Shown piece after piece: positions 12,651-25,800 of a stretch of 64,000 nucleotides of DNA; positions within the stretch are counted from its first letter, which is position 1; every line of letters starts with the position of its first letter. This DNA comes from Nectonema munidae. Its lineage: Eukaryota; Nematomorpha; Nectonematoida; Nectonematidae. The stretch spans positions 635,001-699,000 of the forward strand of contig JAUIRK010000866.1 in NCBI GenBank assembly GCA_030549495.1, in the 5' to 3' direction. The notes beneath the pieces are model-generated. The model searched no databases, had not been told where the DNA came from, and saw only the letters and a list, made by a program, of their open reading frames with translations. Both the position numbers and the translations under genes were made by a program.

Positions 12651-15467
12651 CCACTCCCCAGAAGATTCATTATTGATTTTATTCACTCCTTGCACGTCAA
12701 CACCCACCCTTCCCTCCCAAAAAACTTAAAACAAAGACTCCAATAGAACAATGGATGGGAAAATTGGAGCAAAAAATAAAAAAATATATATCATTGCTTT
12801 TTCATATGTAAATTATAAATATAATTTATTCATACATATAGGATTTGACCCGATTTAAACGTATTTGACACAATTAAACACATTTAATTAGATAATTAAG
12901 CATCATCATTTCATCCTAAATCATTAAATTTTTTGAACAATTTTCAAATCTAAAAATAAAAAATCAATATTTTCCAAATACTTTAAAAACTTTTGGTCAA
13001 TTTGGAATAATTTGCTTACATTTTTAAAGTTTATCTTTCTTCATTCATTCCTGTTTAAAGATTAAAGCTTGCAGGTTTTGTTAAACAGTTTCAAAAATGG
13101 GGCTGATAGGTTCAAATTAAATCATATATCCTTTTTATATAAAACACTTTAAACAAACACATATACGTTAATACTTTGCCTCAAATAAGCAAATTTTGTT
13201 TAACTAATTTTAATTTGATATCTGTCCGAATCGTATAGAGTTATCTTGATTGAAAAGTAAATTGAAAGTATAGAGTTATCTTGTTCTAAAACATCCTGAA
13301 CGAAAACAAGATTTAGGATAGAAATGCTTTAGCGAAGTTTTCTCGACGCATCTCAACTGTCTTAGTGAGAAAGGTACTGGTAAAAGCAATGCTTTTTCTC
13401 AAGATGTAATGGAGTCATGTATAGTTTATGATAAATAATTTTTTTCGAGAAATGAGGAATTAGATTGAGAATACTTGAAACCTGAAAATTCTTTTCTCGA
13501 AAATGGAACAACAAGTTTAAATATAAATTTAGAAGCGCAGCTAACCCATTTAAAATATGATAGGTGAATGTATAAAGTTAACAGGAATAGAGAGAATAGA
13601 AGAAGATTTGTTTGGAACAAAATACTTTCTTATCTGATTAACAAATGTAAGTTCGATTGATATTAATACAAAATGAAGTAAGATGGAATTTATGGTTGAG
13701 CTAGAAAAATAACACGAATAAAATTTACAAGTTTCACATATATAGATGACTTCTCTTTAAATTAATTCCTTAAAGGATCCGATATTCAAGCGTTAGAGGC
13801 ATGATTACAATCAGCTGAGGTAAAATCCAAAATTTATTCCAAAGACATTTCGCAAATTAAAGCGTTTAGATATAAACATTGCAAATTTTTTATGGAGATC
13901 ACTGATTATTATTATTAATGTGTTGCAAGCAAGAAATCAATTGTTAGTATGGCAAACAGAGTCAACTTTAACAAATATATCTTACTCCTTTTTTGAGATT
14001 TTTCCAAAATTGAGAGATTGCTTCATCTCCATAATATTAAACAGTGATTAATTTGACTAAAATGACCTTTAGAGTACAATCCTTATATTCAGGCTCATTT
14101 GAAGGCATATGTACGGAAATTTTTCTTACAAAATTTTTTGGAATGATAGAAACTTGTATTTAATGAACAAATAAATATCCGAATTTTAATGATATTATAA
14201 ATTTAAGTATCGCATTTAAATACAACACATATGTTATATCATTTTTAAGTAAAAATAATATAACAAGCGGGGCGAGATACGCCAGTTGACTGGCTTAAAT
14301 GTATCAGATTAGTTAAATTAAAAATCAAAATCAACCTTAAAGTTAATAATTAGATTAGTAAGTTAAGTTTATCAGAATAGTTCTATAAAAATTTGGAAAA
14401 TATTCGCATAAAATTACAATTATTTTATTAAATTAGGTAAATCTTAGATCATATCAATTGTCTCTTTTACAAATCACAAATTTAGAGATAAATAGAACAC
14501 AGGATATGGAGATTTAGGCATTCTGATCCTAATTTTTATTATATTTAGCGCCGGTTAAAAAATTTCTGGTTACGGGATTGTATATGACTTTTTCAAATTT
14601 CTAATAAAATAGTAATTATTGTTGATATTTTAAGATGTTGGAAACTAATGAAAGATATTCTGCAGAAAAATACCTAGAACACTATAAAAAAATAAAATGT
14701 GCAAGTTATAATCACGATTTTCGATTTAAAAAAGCGTGGAAATCGCACATGAAGAATCTAAAATTTTGTCCACTCTGTTATAATATATATGATGCAAAAA
14801 TGTGTTAACAGAAAATGAAGAACATTGAAAATATAAGATTGCATTATAGCTTATATTTCTCTTTGATCCCTGTTGAATTTTTGGAGTTTTATCCCAAAAT
14901 ATGTTCATATTTTTAATAATTTTGTTTTTAACGCATTCCTTGTTCAATATTCGCACCTAATCAACCGACATGCTTCAGCTCCATTCATTCTGAAATGTTT
15001 TGTTATAGTTAATAACCTTTCAGGGAAAATTGGAAAAACCTTTTGAATGACAAAGTGATCTCAATAAAATAAACCAATTGTCTAGAAAGTGGAACTTATT
15101 CCTCAATTATTGAAAATATTAGAAATGGGAATAGGAAAAATGCAAAATGTTGATTTTCTTATTGAAGAACATAAGCTCTCCAAAATGCGCAAGCAAAAAT
15201 ATTTTGGAAGATATTTTTATAATAAAACCAAATTCCATGAAAACACTTTGCATGTCATAACTCATAACCAAAGCTTACATTACAATCAACCTCATCAAAA
15301 ATGGCTTCTCTCACTTTGACACTAATACTTCTCCTTAAGCCAATTCTAGATTGTGGAAATAAAAGTTCTAACCCACATCAAATATTAGACTTAAAAAAAT
15401 AGAAAAAGTTCAAACAAAATGGATGTAAAGAGTAATTACTCTGCCTTCTCGGAGTGAAGAATGTTAA
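12651..15467. other. Non-genic stretch
   Basis: No gene was recognised. A small perfect inverted repeat GCCAGT-TG-ACTGGC sits at about 14292-14305. Confidence 0.45.
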
Positions 15468-15606
15468 GGCGTGAGTAAGATTGGTTAAATACTGGGTTTC
15501 GAAGACTCAAGGTTTTGGGTTCGATCCCGCATCAAGCCTCATTTCCTCATAGTTCGATACAAGCGCTGCAATTGTGCCTTCTCAATGAATACCCCCACCT
15601 TTATAT
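15468..15606 (+). repeat. SINE family A (tRNA-derived), plus orientation
   Basis: The copy begins GGCGTGAGTAAGATTGGTTA, carries the tRNA-type B box GGGTTCGATCCCG at about 15509-15521, and ends with a body reading GTGCCTTCTCAATGAATACC. The body matches the copies at 17892-18058, 19823-19957 and 24750-24876. tRNA-derived SINEs keep internal pol III boxes, as seen here. No clear target duplication remains. Confidence 0.85.
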
Positions 15607-17264
15607 TGACGTTCCCCAAATATCATAGAAGGTTGAATTTCTATATAAACTTCTTTCTATGTTAACATGTATAACGTTTTGAAATGTTCTTTTGTTCTTT
15701 TTAGCACAAAAAGTACGTGTTCTGTTTTAGATCTCATTTTCCCCTTTCAAATAAACTTATCATCACACCTGTGAAAAGAATTTTTTTAATGATAAATTTT
15801 GTTTTAACTCTAGTCTAAGATGTTTTGGCGCCCTTTTCTTAAAGGCGCCTTGTTCTGCACAATACATTCTCCAAAATTTTTTACTAAGTTTGACTTTCTT
15901 TCATGCTTTGGTTTCAAAATCTCTTCTTCTCCATCCAAATACGTGCAAAAAAGTCAATATTTTAGTCATAAAGGATTTTTTCTTTCAATGATGTAAGTAT
16001 ACTTGTGTAGCATGCTAAATTGTCACAATTATTATAATTATCTTCCTCAAGAAAAATTACTTTGAATATGAGAAAAAGATTGAAAATCATCACCATCATC
16101 TTCATCATCATCATCAACGCGATCATAATGGCAAAAGCAATTCTCGAGCAAATGAATGGCGATCATACACCATTTTATCAGATAAAAGTTTTATAACAAT
16201 TAAAGAATATTAGCATGGTGTATGCCTGCCTTATTTGCCTCAGTGATAAGAATGCCATTATAAATGGTAATTGCTAAAGGAATACACTTATTCTCCAAAA
16301 TCTCCTCTTTACAAAATATGTATATATGTAGGTAGACTTATGTGTGTGTGTGTAAATAAGAGTATTTTTAACTTAATGGATAATTATATTTTAATTATGC
16401 TATAAAATATTACGCCATAAAACGCACTCCCATTTTAATTTTCCTTTAAATGATTGACACGTGCTTACACGAATAAAATGAACGCGCTTCATCATGCTCT
16501 CGTATTTAACTAGTTAAAAGAGTTTGATTGATGGAATGAGGCGCGGATGCTAAAGAAGCTTAACATGATAAAGCAAAGATCGTATTTAGTAGTAGTACAC
16601 TTGTTTTTTTCATTGCAATGAAAGACTAGAGATGTGGTGATGGGTGTGTTGAGCGAGCTACTTTTATTGATATAAAAATTAATATTTATAAACGATTTTT
16701 ATAACTAACTACATCTATAACCCTTGTTTTATTCACCTTCTTTCTTTGAAAGGTCGTTTTGAGAGCGAAAGTAGCTGAAGGAGGGGAGTAATGGTAAAAC
16801 ATTAAACGATATTTCCAAGGCCGAATATTGCTACACTTAAAATGGGCAAGTTGGCGGAATAATCTTCTTTTGTTTCTAACGTGCGTTCGGGAAAAATCGA
16901 ATACCGACTCAGAATTTCCGATCTGCCTAGATCACTTCTTTGCAAAACAAGAAAATTAAATACTCAATTTGAAATCAAAATTTGAAACATATGCTCAAAA
17001 TGTCAAAAGCTGCTTAGATGAAAAAAGAGTAAAAATGATGCAAAAAGGTAAAAAAAAATTTAGGATTTTTATATATATATATTTTTTTTAGAACAAAATT
17101 TAGTTAAGTTGGGTTTTCTAAGGAAATCTTAATTTATTTCTTGAGTCCAATATATTAAAAATACATTATCTAACCTGGGTTTATTTATTTTCAAACTGTC
17201 TGAAAGTAAATTTCTTCTAGTCTTTGAAAACATAATGGATTTTAGTATAACTAGAATTGAATAT
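15607..17264. other. Non-genic stretch with small microsatellites
   Basis: No gene was recognised. Short (ATC)n (about 16088-16118), (GT)n (about 16339-16354) and (TA)n (about 17070-17082) runs are present. Confidence 0.45.
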
Positions 17265-17891
17265 AATCTTTTTTTGGAAGAAGCCGAAGTTTATTTGAAA
17301 CAAAACATGAGTGACACAATGATTACATAATGTATTAATGATTATAATTTGAGTGGCATCAAACTCCATCAAAGCTGTTTGAATTAAAAAAAAAGTAGAA
17401 GAATAACTCGAAATAGAGAAAAATCAAAATGTGACAGATTAAAATTACCATAACAAAAAAACTCAAAAAAATAAAAAAAAAATATAAAAAAAAGAAAATT
17501 GTGCAATCCAAAAGACCCATGAGCCGCTTAAATGATATTGCACAAAGAAAAAAGATAATACAATGTTAGATCATTCATAATATTCACATTAGGATTAGAA
17601 GATTTTATAGTTGCAAAAAAAGCATTCTTTCACTAATAAAAATATACACAAAATTTCACAATAAGCAGTTCCAAACCTCAAGAATCCAATTGGATGGGAA
17701 ATTTACAACAAAAATGGGTACTTAGAGAGCATTTAACTTTATAATTTTCAATGTATCTTTCTTTGATTTTTTTTCTTGAATCTGCTTTTACTAAAACTTA
17801 GGCAATTGACTAGATACAAATTATTATTGTTCCAAAACTCAGTCAATTTAAATTTGATAGTTGGATAATATTTCATTCTTTTATAATATGG

Positions 17892-18058
17892 TAAATGTAA
17901 AGGTACCGTGGGGTGTTTTCATCAAAAAGGCACAATTGCAGCGCTTGTATCGAATTATGAAGAAAGGAAGGAGGCTTGATGCGGGATCGGACCCAAGACC
18001 TTGAGTTATCGAAACCCAGTATCTAACCAACCTTACTCACGCCCCCTATATATGCTAA
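17892..18058 (-). repeat. SINE family A, full-length, with 13-base target duplication
   Basis: A 167-base SINE is inserted in the LINE tail. Both flanks carry the identical 13-mer TTTTATAATATGG (17879-17891 and 18059-18071), a target-site duplication as made by LINE-driven retroposition. In minus orientation it starts GGGGGCGTGAGTAAGG, has the B box GGGTCCGATCCCG, and ends near CCCCACGGTACCTTTACATT. It is the best copy for defining the limits of family A. Confidence 0.9.
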
Positions 18059-18549
18059 TTTTATAATATGGGAGAATGGTTTCAATTTATTTCGTAAATC
18101 ATATCTATCGTTCATTCGGTTAAAATCTAAGACATCTAAAAACGTATCAGTAAGCTGATTGTTGAAAAACTTATAAGTAATCAAAGCTATAGGTTGTACT
18201 CATACAAATCATCAATTTTCAGCACTTTAGCATCAAAAAAGAGTGAGCTTGTATGGGATAGGAAATTCGCATTGTATATCAAACTTAATGCATTCTTTGT
18301 AGTTTAATTAATAATGTAAGATCATTATGTCCCCACAAGACAAGACAATAATTTATGTAGGATAAAAAAATGAATGATAGAGCAATTTTTTTGACTTTTA
18401 AGCTAAAGGCATTCTGGGAAAATTTAAGTATACCATTAACTCTTGAAAGTTTGTTCACAATAGAAGCAACGTGACAGCCCCATTTTAGTTTATTCTCAAT
18501 GACAACACCTGTATTTCAAAAGATTCAGTACATTTCAACATAAAATTAT

Positions 18550-19195
18550 CGAGTTTAATTTTAGTTTCACTCTTACTTGTGAATAGCATCGCCTGAGATT
18601 TATTGAAATTTACTTTCATACTCTTTACGGAACCCCAATTTAAAACTCCTTGTAATTGATCATTAAAGTAATTGACACTGAAAGTTTCATCATCCCAAGA
18701 AAAAGGTATATTTATTGTAAGATCATCAGCAAACGTGAAAAAAGTCAGCTTTTCATTAGATAAGTACAGATCATTTGAAAATAAAAAAAGAGAAATGGGC
18801 CCAAAATAAATCCCTGATGAACACCTGAAACAACATTTATTTTTTTAGAAAAAGAACTATCAATAACAACTTGTTGTTGACGGTCTTTTAAATACGACAC
18901 GATGAGGGATAATGACTGATCTAGAAAACCATACGAACTTAGTTTTTGAATGAGAGGATTATGTGGAATCATATCAAAAGCTTTAGTAAAGTCCTTAAAA
19001 TCTGTTAAATCACCAAAACCGGATTGAAGTTTATCAATAATAAAGCGACATAATAATAGTTGAGTGTTGTGCTTTTCTCTAAAACCAAATTGAAATTTGT
19101 AAAGCAGATTATTTAAATTGAAGTACTTGATTATTTGTTTATATAGCACTTTCGCAAACACCTTCGAGAAGGCGGGTACAATTGATATGGGAATC
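18550..19195 (-). pseudogene. Non-LTR reverse transcriptase remnant
   Basis: This is the coding part of the LINE above that holds the catalytic palm. The longest open piece is 18745-19161, about 138 residues, from MFAKVLYKQI to a stop just after LGPFLFFYFQM. The reading frame then shifts by one base into NDLYLSNEKLTFFTFADD. The order QFGFR, AFD, SGVHQG, LGP, FADD is diagnostic for the RT of CR1/Jockey-like LINEs. The endonuclease and ORF1 parts are absent because the copy is 5'-truncated. Confidence 0.85.
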
Positions 19196-19822
19196 TACGT
19201 TGCAGATGCAAAAACTGCATAACATAAAACATGTGGGTCAAATTTTATCAAACTCGAATGTTCAAGCTGTCTCAATTTTGGAATAAGAACTTACATTTTA
19301 TGTATTACATTCATATGAATATTGGGCTTTTTTTTAACAAACTAAGGAATTGTATTTTAGAAATTATGCTCATCAAAATGTCCAATTCAAAATTGTTATT
19401 CATGTCATTTTGTTCAAAACGAAATTGAAAACAGGTTGTCTTAAAATCTTCTTGATACATATAATTACATCCTCTTTTTCAGTTTTCCACTTTTAAATGA
19501 GTACATGTTGGACTTTTCCCTATTTTATAATTTTTTTTGCTCCCCGGTTTCTTTCTTTTCATGGAATTTCATGCTAGCGGCTGCTGGCCTTTTGAAACCC
19601 CAGATCTTGAATGTAATTTTATAGTATCAACATAGGTAAATTCCTTTAAATGTAACTTTGTGCTAACAAGTTACATTTTTTTGTAACTTTGTGCTAAGTA
19701 TTTAAGGATATTATACTCTATCAAAAAATTTGCTGGAAGCGATCATTTTTGAAAACGCCTTCTTGGATAAATGAACATATACGCTTTATACCATTACCCA
19801 TAATGCCCCATTTTAAAAGCTT
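19196..19822. other. Non-genic stretch
   Basis: No gene was recognised. A short duplicated phrase (aactttgtgctaa with flanking T/G-rich sequence) occurs at about 19653 and 19684. Confidence 0.45.
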
Positions 19823-19957
19823 ATTGGGAGGGGGATTTAAAAATGTCAAATTGTGCCGCTTGTATTGAACTATGAGAAAAGCAGGCTTGATGCAAGATCT
19901 AACATAAGACTTTGAGTTATCGAAACCAATATCGAACAAACCCTATTCCCGCCCCAA
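19823..19957 (-). repeat. SINE family A, degraded copy
   Basis: It shares the order TTGTGCCGCTTGTAT, AGGCTTGATGC, GAGTTATCGAAACC and a CCCGCCCC end with the better copies. The B box has decayed (GCAAGATCTAACATAAGAC), so this is an old insertion. Confidence 0.75.
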
Positions 19958-20401
19958 TATACTAAGCTAGATTTGAAAATTGAAAATTAATCAATATGAT
20001 TTGAAATTGATTTAAAAATTTTTCAATTTGAAGAATACGTACATTTAAAAATGCCCACGTCGTATTTAGATAGTTTTTCATATGAAATCTTTTTTATACG
20101 TTAACTTCAAGAAGTTAACTTCATTTGTAATGGGGGTTTCGTAGAAAACAACAGATAAATATTTTTTATACTTTTTTATCACATTATTAATGATAATGAA
20201 TTTTATATAGTAGTCTTAGCCTACAACTTAAAAGTGCAAAATTTAAGCTAAAGATCGTTAACTATAATAGATTTGCACTGAATTTCGGTGTCCTTGGAAA
20301 TTTCGTATCATTCTCTTCAAGATTGTTTCGTTTATTTGTATAAGCAGAAACGTGTTGGTGGTATAACATCCACCCAAAACACCTCCTTTTTCTATCTCTT
20401 C

Positions 20402-20543
20402 TTCAAAAGAAAAAAATTTTTTCACCTAAAAAAAAAAGTTTTCAAAAAAAAAAAAAAAAAAAAAAGTGTTTTTGGGGAAAAAAATTTCCTTTAAAAGAAT
20501 AAAAATTTAAAAAAAATGTTTTTTTTTGACTTAAAAAAATTTG

Positions 20544-20582
<39 letters not shown>

Positions 20583-20665
20583 AATCCTTTCCGTGTTTTT
20601 TCTTTTCTTCTTTTTTTTTTTTTGTTTTTTATTTATAATTTTTAATTTGTTTTTTTTTTAAAAGA
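20402..20665. repeat. Homopolymer-dominated A/T region
   Basis: This stretch is built almost only of long A and T runs (A22-like at about 20440-20465, T14 then A25-like at about 20545-20581), separated by fragments such as GTTTTTGGGG. Nothing codes here. The pattern of phrase-plus-homopolymer is unlike the ordinary A/T-rich DNA around it and may be a consensus or assembly artefact. Confidence 0.7.
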
Positions 20666-21164
20666 GGTTGGGGGGAAAATAAAAATCTACATGCCATGTA
20701 TATCAGAATTAAGACTTTGTCAAGTGACTACTGCCTAGGAGTTTAAGGAGGTTAAACCCCTTTTTATTTATAAAAAAACTGAAAAACGAAGTAAGGACAT
20801 GAATTCTTAAGAATAAAAAAATTCATCAATTAAAGTTCAATAAAACAACAAAATAATAACGAATATGCAATATGGAAGATTTTATTTGCCAATCTGAGAG
20901 AAAAAAAGTGAAAAAATAAAAAGATACAATGAATATGGGTAGATAAACAAAAGATTGGTAAATATATAAATTTTAGGAATTCGCAATAGATCTTCAAAAG
21001 CCACAAGACCGAAAGTAAGAAAACTGACATATGTTTATCATAAATATAACGATTAGGGCAGTAATGAAAGGAAAAACACGTGAAATGTATCTAAAATTTT
21101 ATAGTTTGAAGCATACACATTTGATCAATTTTGAGGAGTTTTAATTCATTGAAGTGATGTTCAG

Positions 21165-21285
21165 TTTTGGAGAGTTTGGGTAATTTGAGAATAATTCTTA
21201 TAGAATTAGTCACAATCAGGAATCGAACCCAGACCATCTGGATCAAGATCGCACGCTCTTACCACTAGGCCATCTGCAGGTGAAC
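21165..21285 (-). repeat. SINE family B (tRNA-derived)
   Basis: In minus orientation it reads GATGGCCTAGTGGTAAGAGC (A box), CTTGATCCAGATGG, then the B box GGGTTCGATTCCTG. The spacing of the two boxes is that of a tRNA. The 3' body (ATTGTGAC...) is shared with the copies at 35821-35945 and, weakly, 46835-46990; the copy cut by the window end at 63985 shows the same 5' start. Confidence 0.85.
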
Positions 21286-22714
21286 TTATAGAATGCTTTT
21301 ACACAAATCACATATTACACTGCATCAGTTATTAAAACATGCATCAGATGTTTCCTCTACTTTGCCTCCCCCTTTTAATCCCAATTCAAGCATTTTTCTT
21401 CTTGTAAGTGAAAAGAATTCAGTATCTTAATAATAATAATGTCAATTTAAAGGCATACCTCTTGAAGGTCGTACAAGCTCTTTTGCAAACTACTGCTAGA
21501 AATGTTAACTTTTATTACGCTTATCTGTTTGCTACAACATATGGTTGCCGCATATTTTGATAAGATATCCAGCCTTAACAGCAAGTCTAAAAGATTCTAT
21601 ATATTTGAATAGGAATAGTCTGTTTACATGTTGAATTTTTGTGAATATACGTTCTTTGCTTCTTCTATCTAGGTAAAGAGAAGCATTTATTTCGTATCGC
21701 ATCCATCAGTAAAGGAGAAATTAATAGTCTTTGATTGGCGTCGTATGGAGAATATTCAATGGCTCTATTTCTTGGAGAATGGTGCTATATGTGAAGAATC
21801 GTAATTTCCTCTGACTAAGATAAATGATTGAGCTGCATAAAATCATGAACGTAAGAAGGTTGACTGTCGTTAAATGTGCGAACCGCGGCGCTTGACTTAT
21901 CAAATTGAAAGATTAAAATAATAAAATAACATTTTGTATTGGTCGAATAATTAAAATAACGCATCCAACACGGCAAAAAAACATTGAGCTTCTGAGTTCT
22001 TCAAAAATCCCAAGAGGCAGAGTTTCTTTTATTTGATTTGGAAAATCCCATCTTATCGGTTTTTTAATTCAAAAAAAATTGAATAAATATATATTTTCAA
22101 AAGCTATTTCTCAAAATTTGAGTGATAGGGTGAATAAAAAATGTAATCTACAAAAAACTAAAAAAAAAATAGGCCTAAAACGCCAGAAAGATTACTGACT
22201 AAATGAAATTTCATATCTTGACTTTGAAAACCCTTCTCACTACAACTGTTTCTTTCAAACGTATTCTATTAAATTTGTCGTGAAATGTACAAATGATCTT
22301 CAAAAAAACCCCCATTTTTACAAGTCTCTTCGTTTAGATTGGATCTGGTGAGGAGGTTAATAAGCTTTAAAATATCACGATCTCAACAAAGAAGTCATTT
22401 AGAGTTTACAGCGTCTCTAAACCAAAAAATCTAAGTCTCATCTTGAAATATACTAATAACAAAAGTTTACGTTAATTTTTTGTCTAATTGTGTATCTGTC
22501 ATGTGACAAAACTTGCTGAATGCTATAGACTGCACGCGCAACTATAAAATGTGAATTTTGGCTTATCAGTATTCGAGATTTTATCCAGAATAATCACATT
22601 CGACTAACATTACGCAAATAACTACTAAAGTGTAATACAAACTTTAGCGCTTTTGCTTAAGGTGCAAATCTCACGTCGAAGGCTTAAGCAAACAAAGTTT
22701 TAAATATATATACT
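21286..22714. other. Non-genic stretch upstream of the serpin-like gene
   Basis: No gene was recognised. It presumably includes the distal 5' flank of the gene starting at 22800. Confidence 0.4.
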
Positions 22715-22724
22715 ATATATATAA
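22715..22724 (+). promoter_or_regulatory. Possible TATA box of the serpin-like gene
   Basis: TATATATAAA lies about 85 bases before the inferred start codon. Initiation about 30 bases downstream would give a 5' UTR of roughly 50 bases. This is inferred from position only; A/T-rich DNA makes chance matches common. Confidence 0.35.
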
Positions 22725-22799
22725 ACGCTTTATTCAGAAATAGGAAATCTTGTTTTAAAGAAAAGTCCAACATTTTCAATCACTACTTCTATAGAGATC

Positions 22800-22827
22800 A
22801 TGCTAAAAATTGTTATATTTCTATTGG
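22800..22827 (+). CDS. Serpin-like gene exon 1 (signal peptide)
   Basis: Nine codons plus one base: MLKIVIFLL, then a split Ala codon. The donor is G/GTAAAA. The following intron is only 65 bases and ends in TTTTTTAG. The split codon G/CT keeps the frame and completes a hydrophobic signal sequence, which is why this start was chosen. Confidence 0.75.
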
Positions 22828-25800
22828 GTAAAATGCTCTTAAAATTAATTATTATATCTGGAAATATTCGGAATTTATATCATCTTTTTTAGCTTCCTTG
22901 GAGTTATACGCTATCTCAAAAAACTGTCCTGACTACAACATTGAACTAGCAAAGCGTGTCCTTGCCAATCACGCCATCTTCTCTCCTTTGTATCTTTTGA
23001 CCGCTTCTTCAGCCATGAACAGTTTGTCTCTTCAAACCCAAATTAGATCAGAAATTTTCTGCGACAATCCGTGCATGAAATCCCTCAATTCTGAAGCGTG
23101 TATCTACTTCACTTTCCTTAATTTCAATTTGGGGCGATAAAAAGAGGAAGAATGTGACAGACTGAATAACTTAGAAAATAGTGGCTCTTCTTAGATCTAA
23201 TCTTCTATCTTTAAAAGCAGATTATATGGAATATTTGAAAAGCAGTAGAATGTTAAGACATTTTTTTTATCATTTAATAATGATAATAATAATAAAGGAA
23301 TTTTGAATGTTTTCCTTTGATATATAGACTTAGTTAAAAGATCCCAAAAAGGTCGCTCCTTTCAACGGACATTCTTACGCTTCCTGGTAAAAATGAGTTG
23401 TGATTTTAACAAATAATTTATCTTCTTTATGCCTCCAAGAACATTTTTTGACAGCCTTTGAACATAAAGTCTAGCTAAGTCTTCCTCACAACGTATTTAG
23501 GCATTCTAGAATATCTAAATAAGTTCAGGAGTCAGTGAATCGGAATGCGTTTGAGAAATTACATAATGGATATTAGGACAAAATTTAAATTGGGTTAAAA
23601 ATCTTAATGATTTAATAATCAAAGTCGTGAGAATTAAATTTATCCAAATCTGATGCCCAAGTCCACGGTAGACGCAAAACCAAAATATATTACAAAGAAT
23701 TTCAAAAGGTTAGAAACTTGAGGAAAGGTTTTACCATTTGGTAACACCTATGATGATCCGTTTTTTTTATTAATTGAATACGCTGTATTCTTTTCGAAGA
23801 GATAAGGAAATGAGTAGATAAGGCATACTTTTAAGTTTGAAAAGTGCAATGTTTTTATTAATCTTAGTCAAATAAATTCTTGAAATTAATTATAATGTTT
23901 TTAAAAATTAAAAAAAAATTAAAAATTATTTTTTATTCGAAACATCGCAACAATCTATCGCATTATTATCATTTGCTTGAAAAAATATCAATTTTTGAAA
24001 ACTTTTGAAAAAATTTGGTCGTATTTAGCCAAAAATCATGCTTTTATTTTTTGCAAAATATGTGAAGTCTTGGGAATTTGGCTTTCACATATGTAAAAGT
24101 TTATCATTTTCTGTACGTAGATATGCTATGCTTAAGTAATAATCTTCACATTTCATTATTTGCTTCTTCTTTTCTTCCCTCATTTGAATTTTATATAATT
24201 TACTTTACTAAGGTCAAGAATTGAGAAGTCTTCGTATTCAAACTAGAAATTTTGCTCTCAAAGTATTGAATAAAATTCTTTTGAATGAAGCAAATTTATT
24301 CTCTAAACATGAAAAACTATATTCAACCGATTTCTCCACTGACAAAAAGAATTGCAAGCCCGGCTGTGCAATAAGCAAGAGTAGCATTTCTTTGGATTTG
24401 ATCTTCCAAAAATCTTACAAGTAAGCACTACGCTTTTTTCTTAATCGCACGTACTTTTTAGCGAAGATACGCGAATACATTGAACGCTTCATAATTTTCT
24501 CATTTATTTTACTTTTTGTGAAAATATGCCTAAATATATAGAAACAATGCACCCAAATTTAGTAGATGAAAATCGAAAAAGAAAACTTTGGGGTTAAGGC
24601 CTAACACTTACCCTTTAATTTTAAGTGGGGTTTGGGGTTGTTAAATATTTTTGGATAAATATCAGGCGTAAGCTCTATTTTACAAAAAACAAAAAACGAA
24701 CAAAAATGGAACATGTGCTAAGTTCGATTTTAAAATAGCGCATATGCTATAAAGGTAAAAGTATCGTGGGGTGTCTTCATCGAGAAGGCACAAACGCGCT
24801 ACTTGTATCTATAGCTATGAAGAAAGGAGGCTTGATGCGGAATCGAACCCAAGACTTGGAGTTATCGAAGCCCACGTCCAAGTTTAAATACAATGGAAAT
24901 GCCTTATTTTATTCGATATTCAATAATATTATGTAAAGGAGGTCTCCTTATATTTTTTCAGAGAAGTTTGGATATAAAAAGAAAAAAAATTTAACAAACA
25001 TCATTTTTTGGTACAATTGTTCCAAGGGATATCAACAATTTGCACAAAGATAGGAGATTAGGGATAAAATGTTGACTTCCTTCAAAAATATGATGGAATC
25101 TTGAGATATTTTTGAAATAAATTCACTTTGGGTATAAAATCAAATTTCATTGAAATATTTGAATTTCCCGCTTTAATTCGCTAAAAACGATGCCTATGGC
25201 AATCTTTTTAAAAAGCTTTCTGATGATGCATGATTCGAATGATGTATTTTTTTTAATTTAGAGAAAATCTTAAATAAATATGCGGCACACAATCTAACAT
25301 AATGATGATGATGATGATGATGGTGATGATAATGTATATTAGTGGTCTGGTAAGACCATGGGAGACAACAAAATATATATGCCTTCCACGTGACAAAATT
25401 TCAAAAAGGAATAACTTTTGCATATGTTGTTCAAGTTCTATGAAATTTCATATATTGCCAAGATACAACATTCTAAAAGGGTGTGCCATCATTAAAAAAT
25501 TTGGGATGAAATTAGTATTTTTAAATTTCATTGGTTTGGAAATAAGATGTATAGTTCAAATAGTCAACCTTCGCAAGACGGTTCAATTCGTAGCATAGAC
25601 AAAAGACGGATATCTGCCATAAAACTCCCATATATCAAATTAACATTATTAAATCGATTTTTTTAACTTACTATTTCAATTTTGTCTTTATAAATAATAA
25701 GAAAGAGCGGAATTTAACATGGATCTAATTCTAAAAATATGTATTTTTGTATAAGCAGAAAAATTATTTTAACGCCATCTAAATAAATAATTGTAGATAT

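Larger units (their letters stand above)
17265..19195 (-). mobile_element. 5'-truncated LINE, RT domain to 3' end, interrupted by a SINE
   Basis: The minus strand codes for RT blocks in order: PISIVPAFSKVFAKVLYKQI, QFGFREKHNTQ, the Asp-containing DFKDFTKAFDMIPHNPL, VSGVHQGFILGPFLF, then FFTFADDLTIN, the FADD form of the catalytic YADD (about 18725-18700). Next come the WG(H/S) connection and a tail FKLTEFWNNNNLYLVN (about 17830). The 3' UTR includes AGCGGCTCATGGGTC and ends in AAATAAACTTCGGCTTCTTC near 17265. The UTR motif AGCGGCTCAT recurs at about 61787, showing the same family. A frameshift between the GPFLF block and FADD, plus several stops, make it inactive. Confidence 0.85.

Noticed and set aside
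21213-21280. Possible functional tRNA gene
   Set aside because: The A and B boxes fit a tRNA, but the sequence recurs with a shared non-tRNA body, so it is a SINE head.
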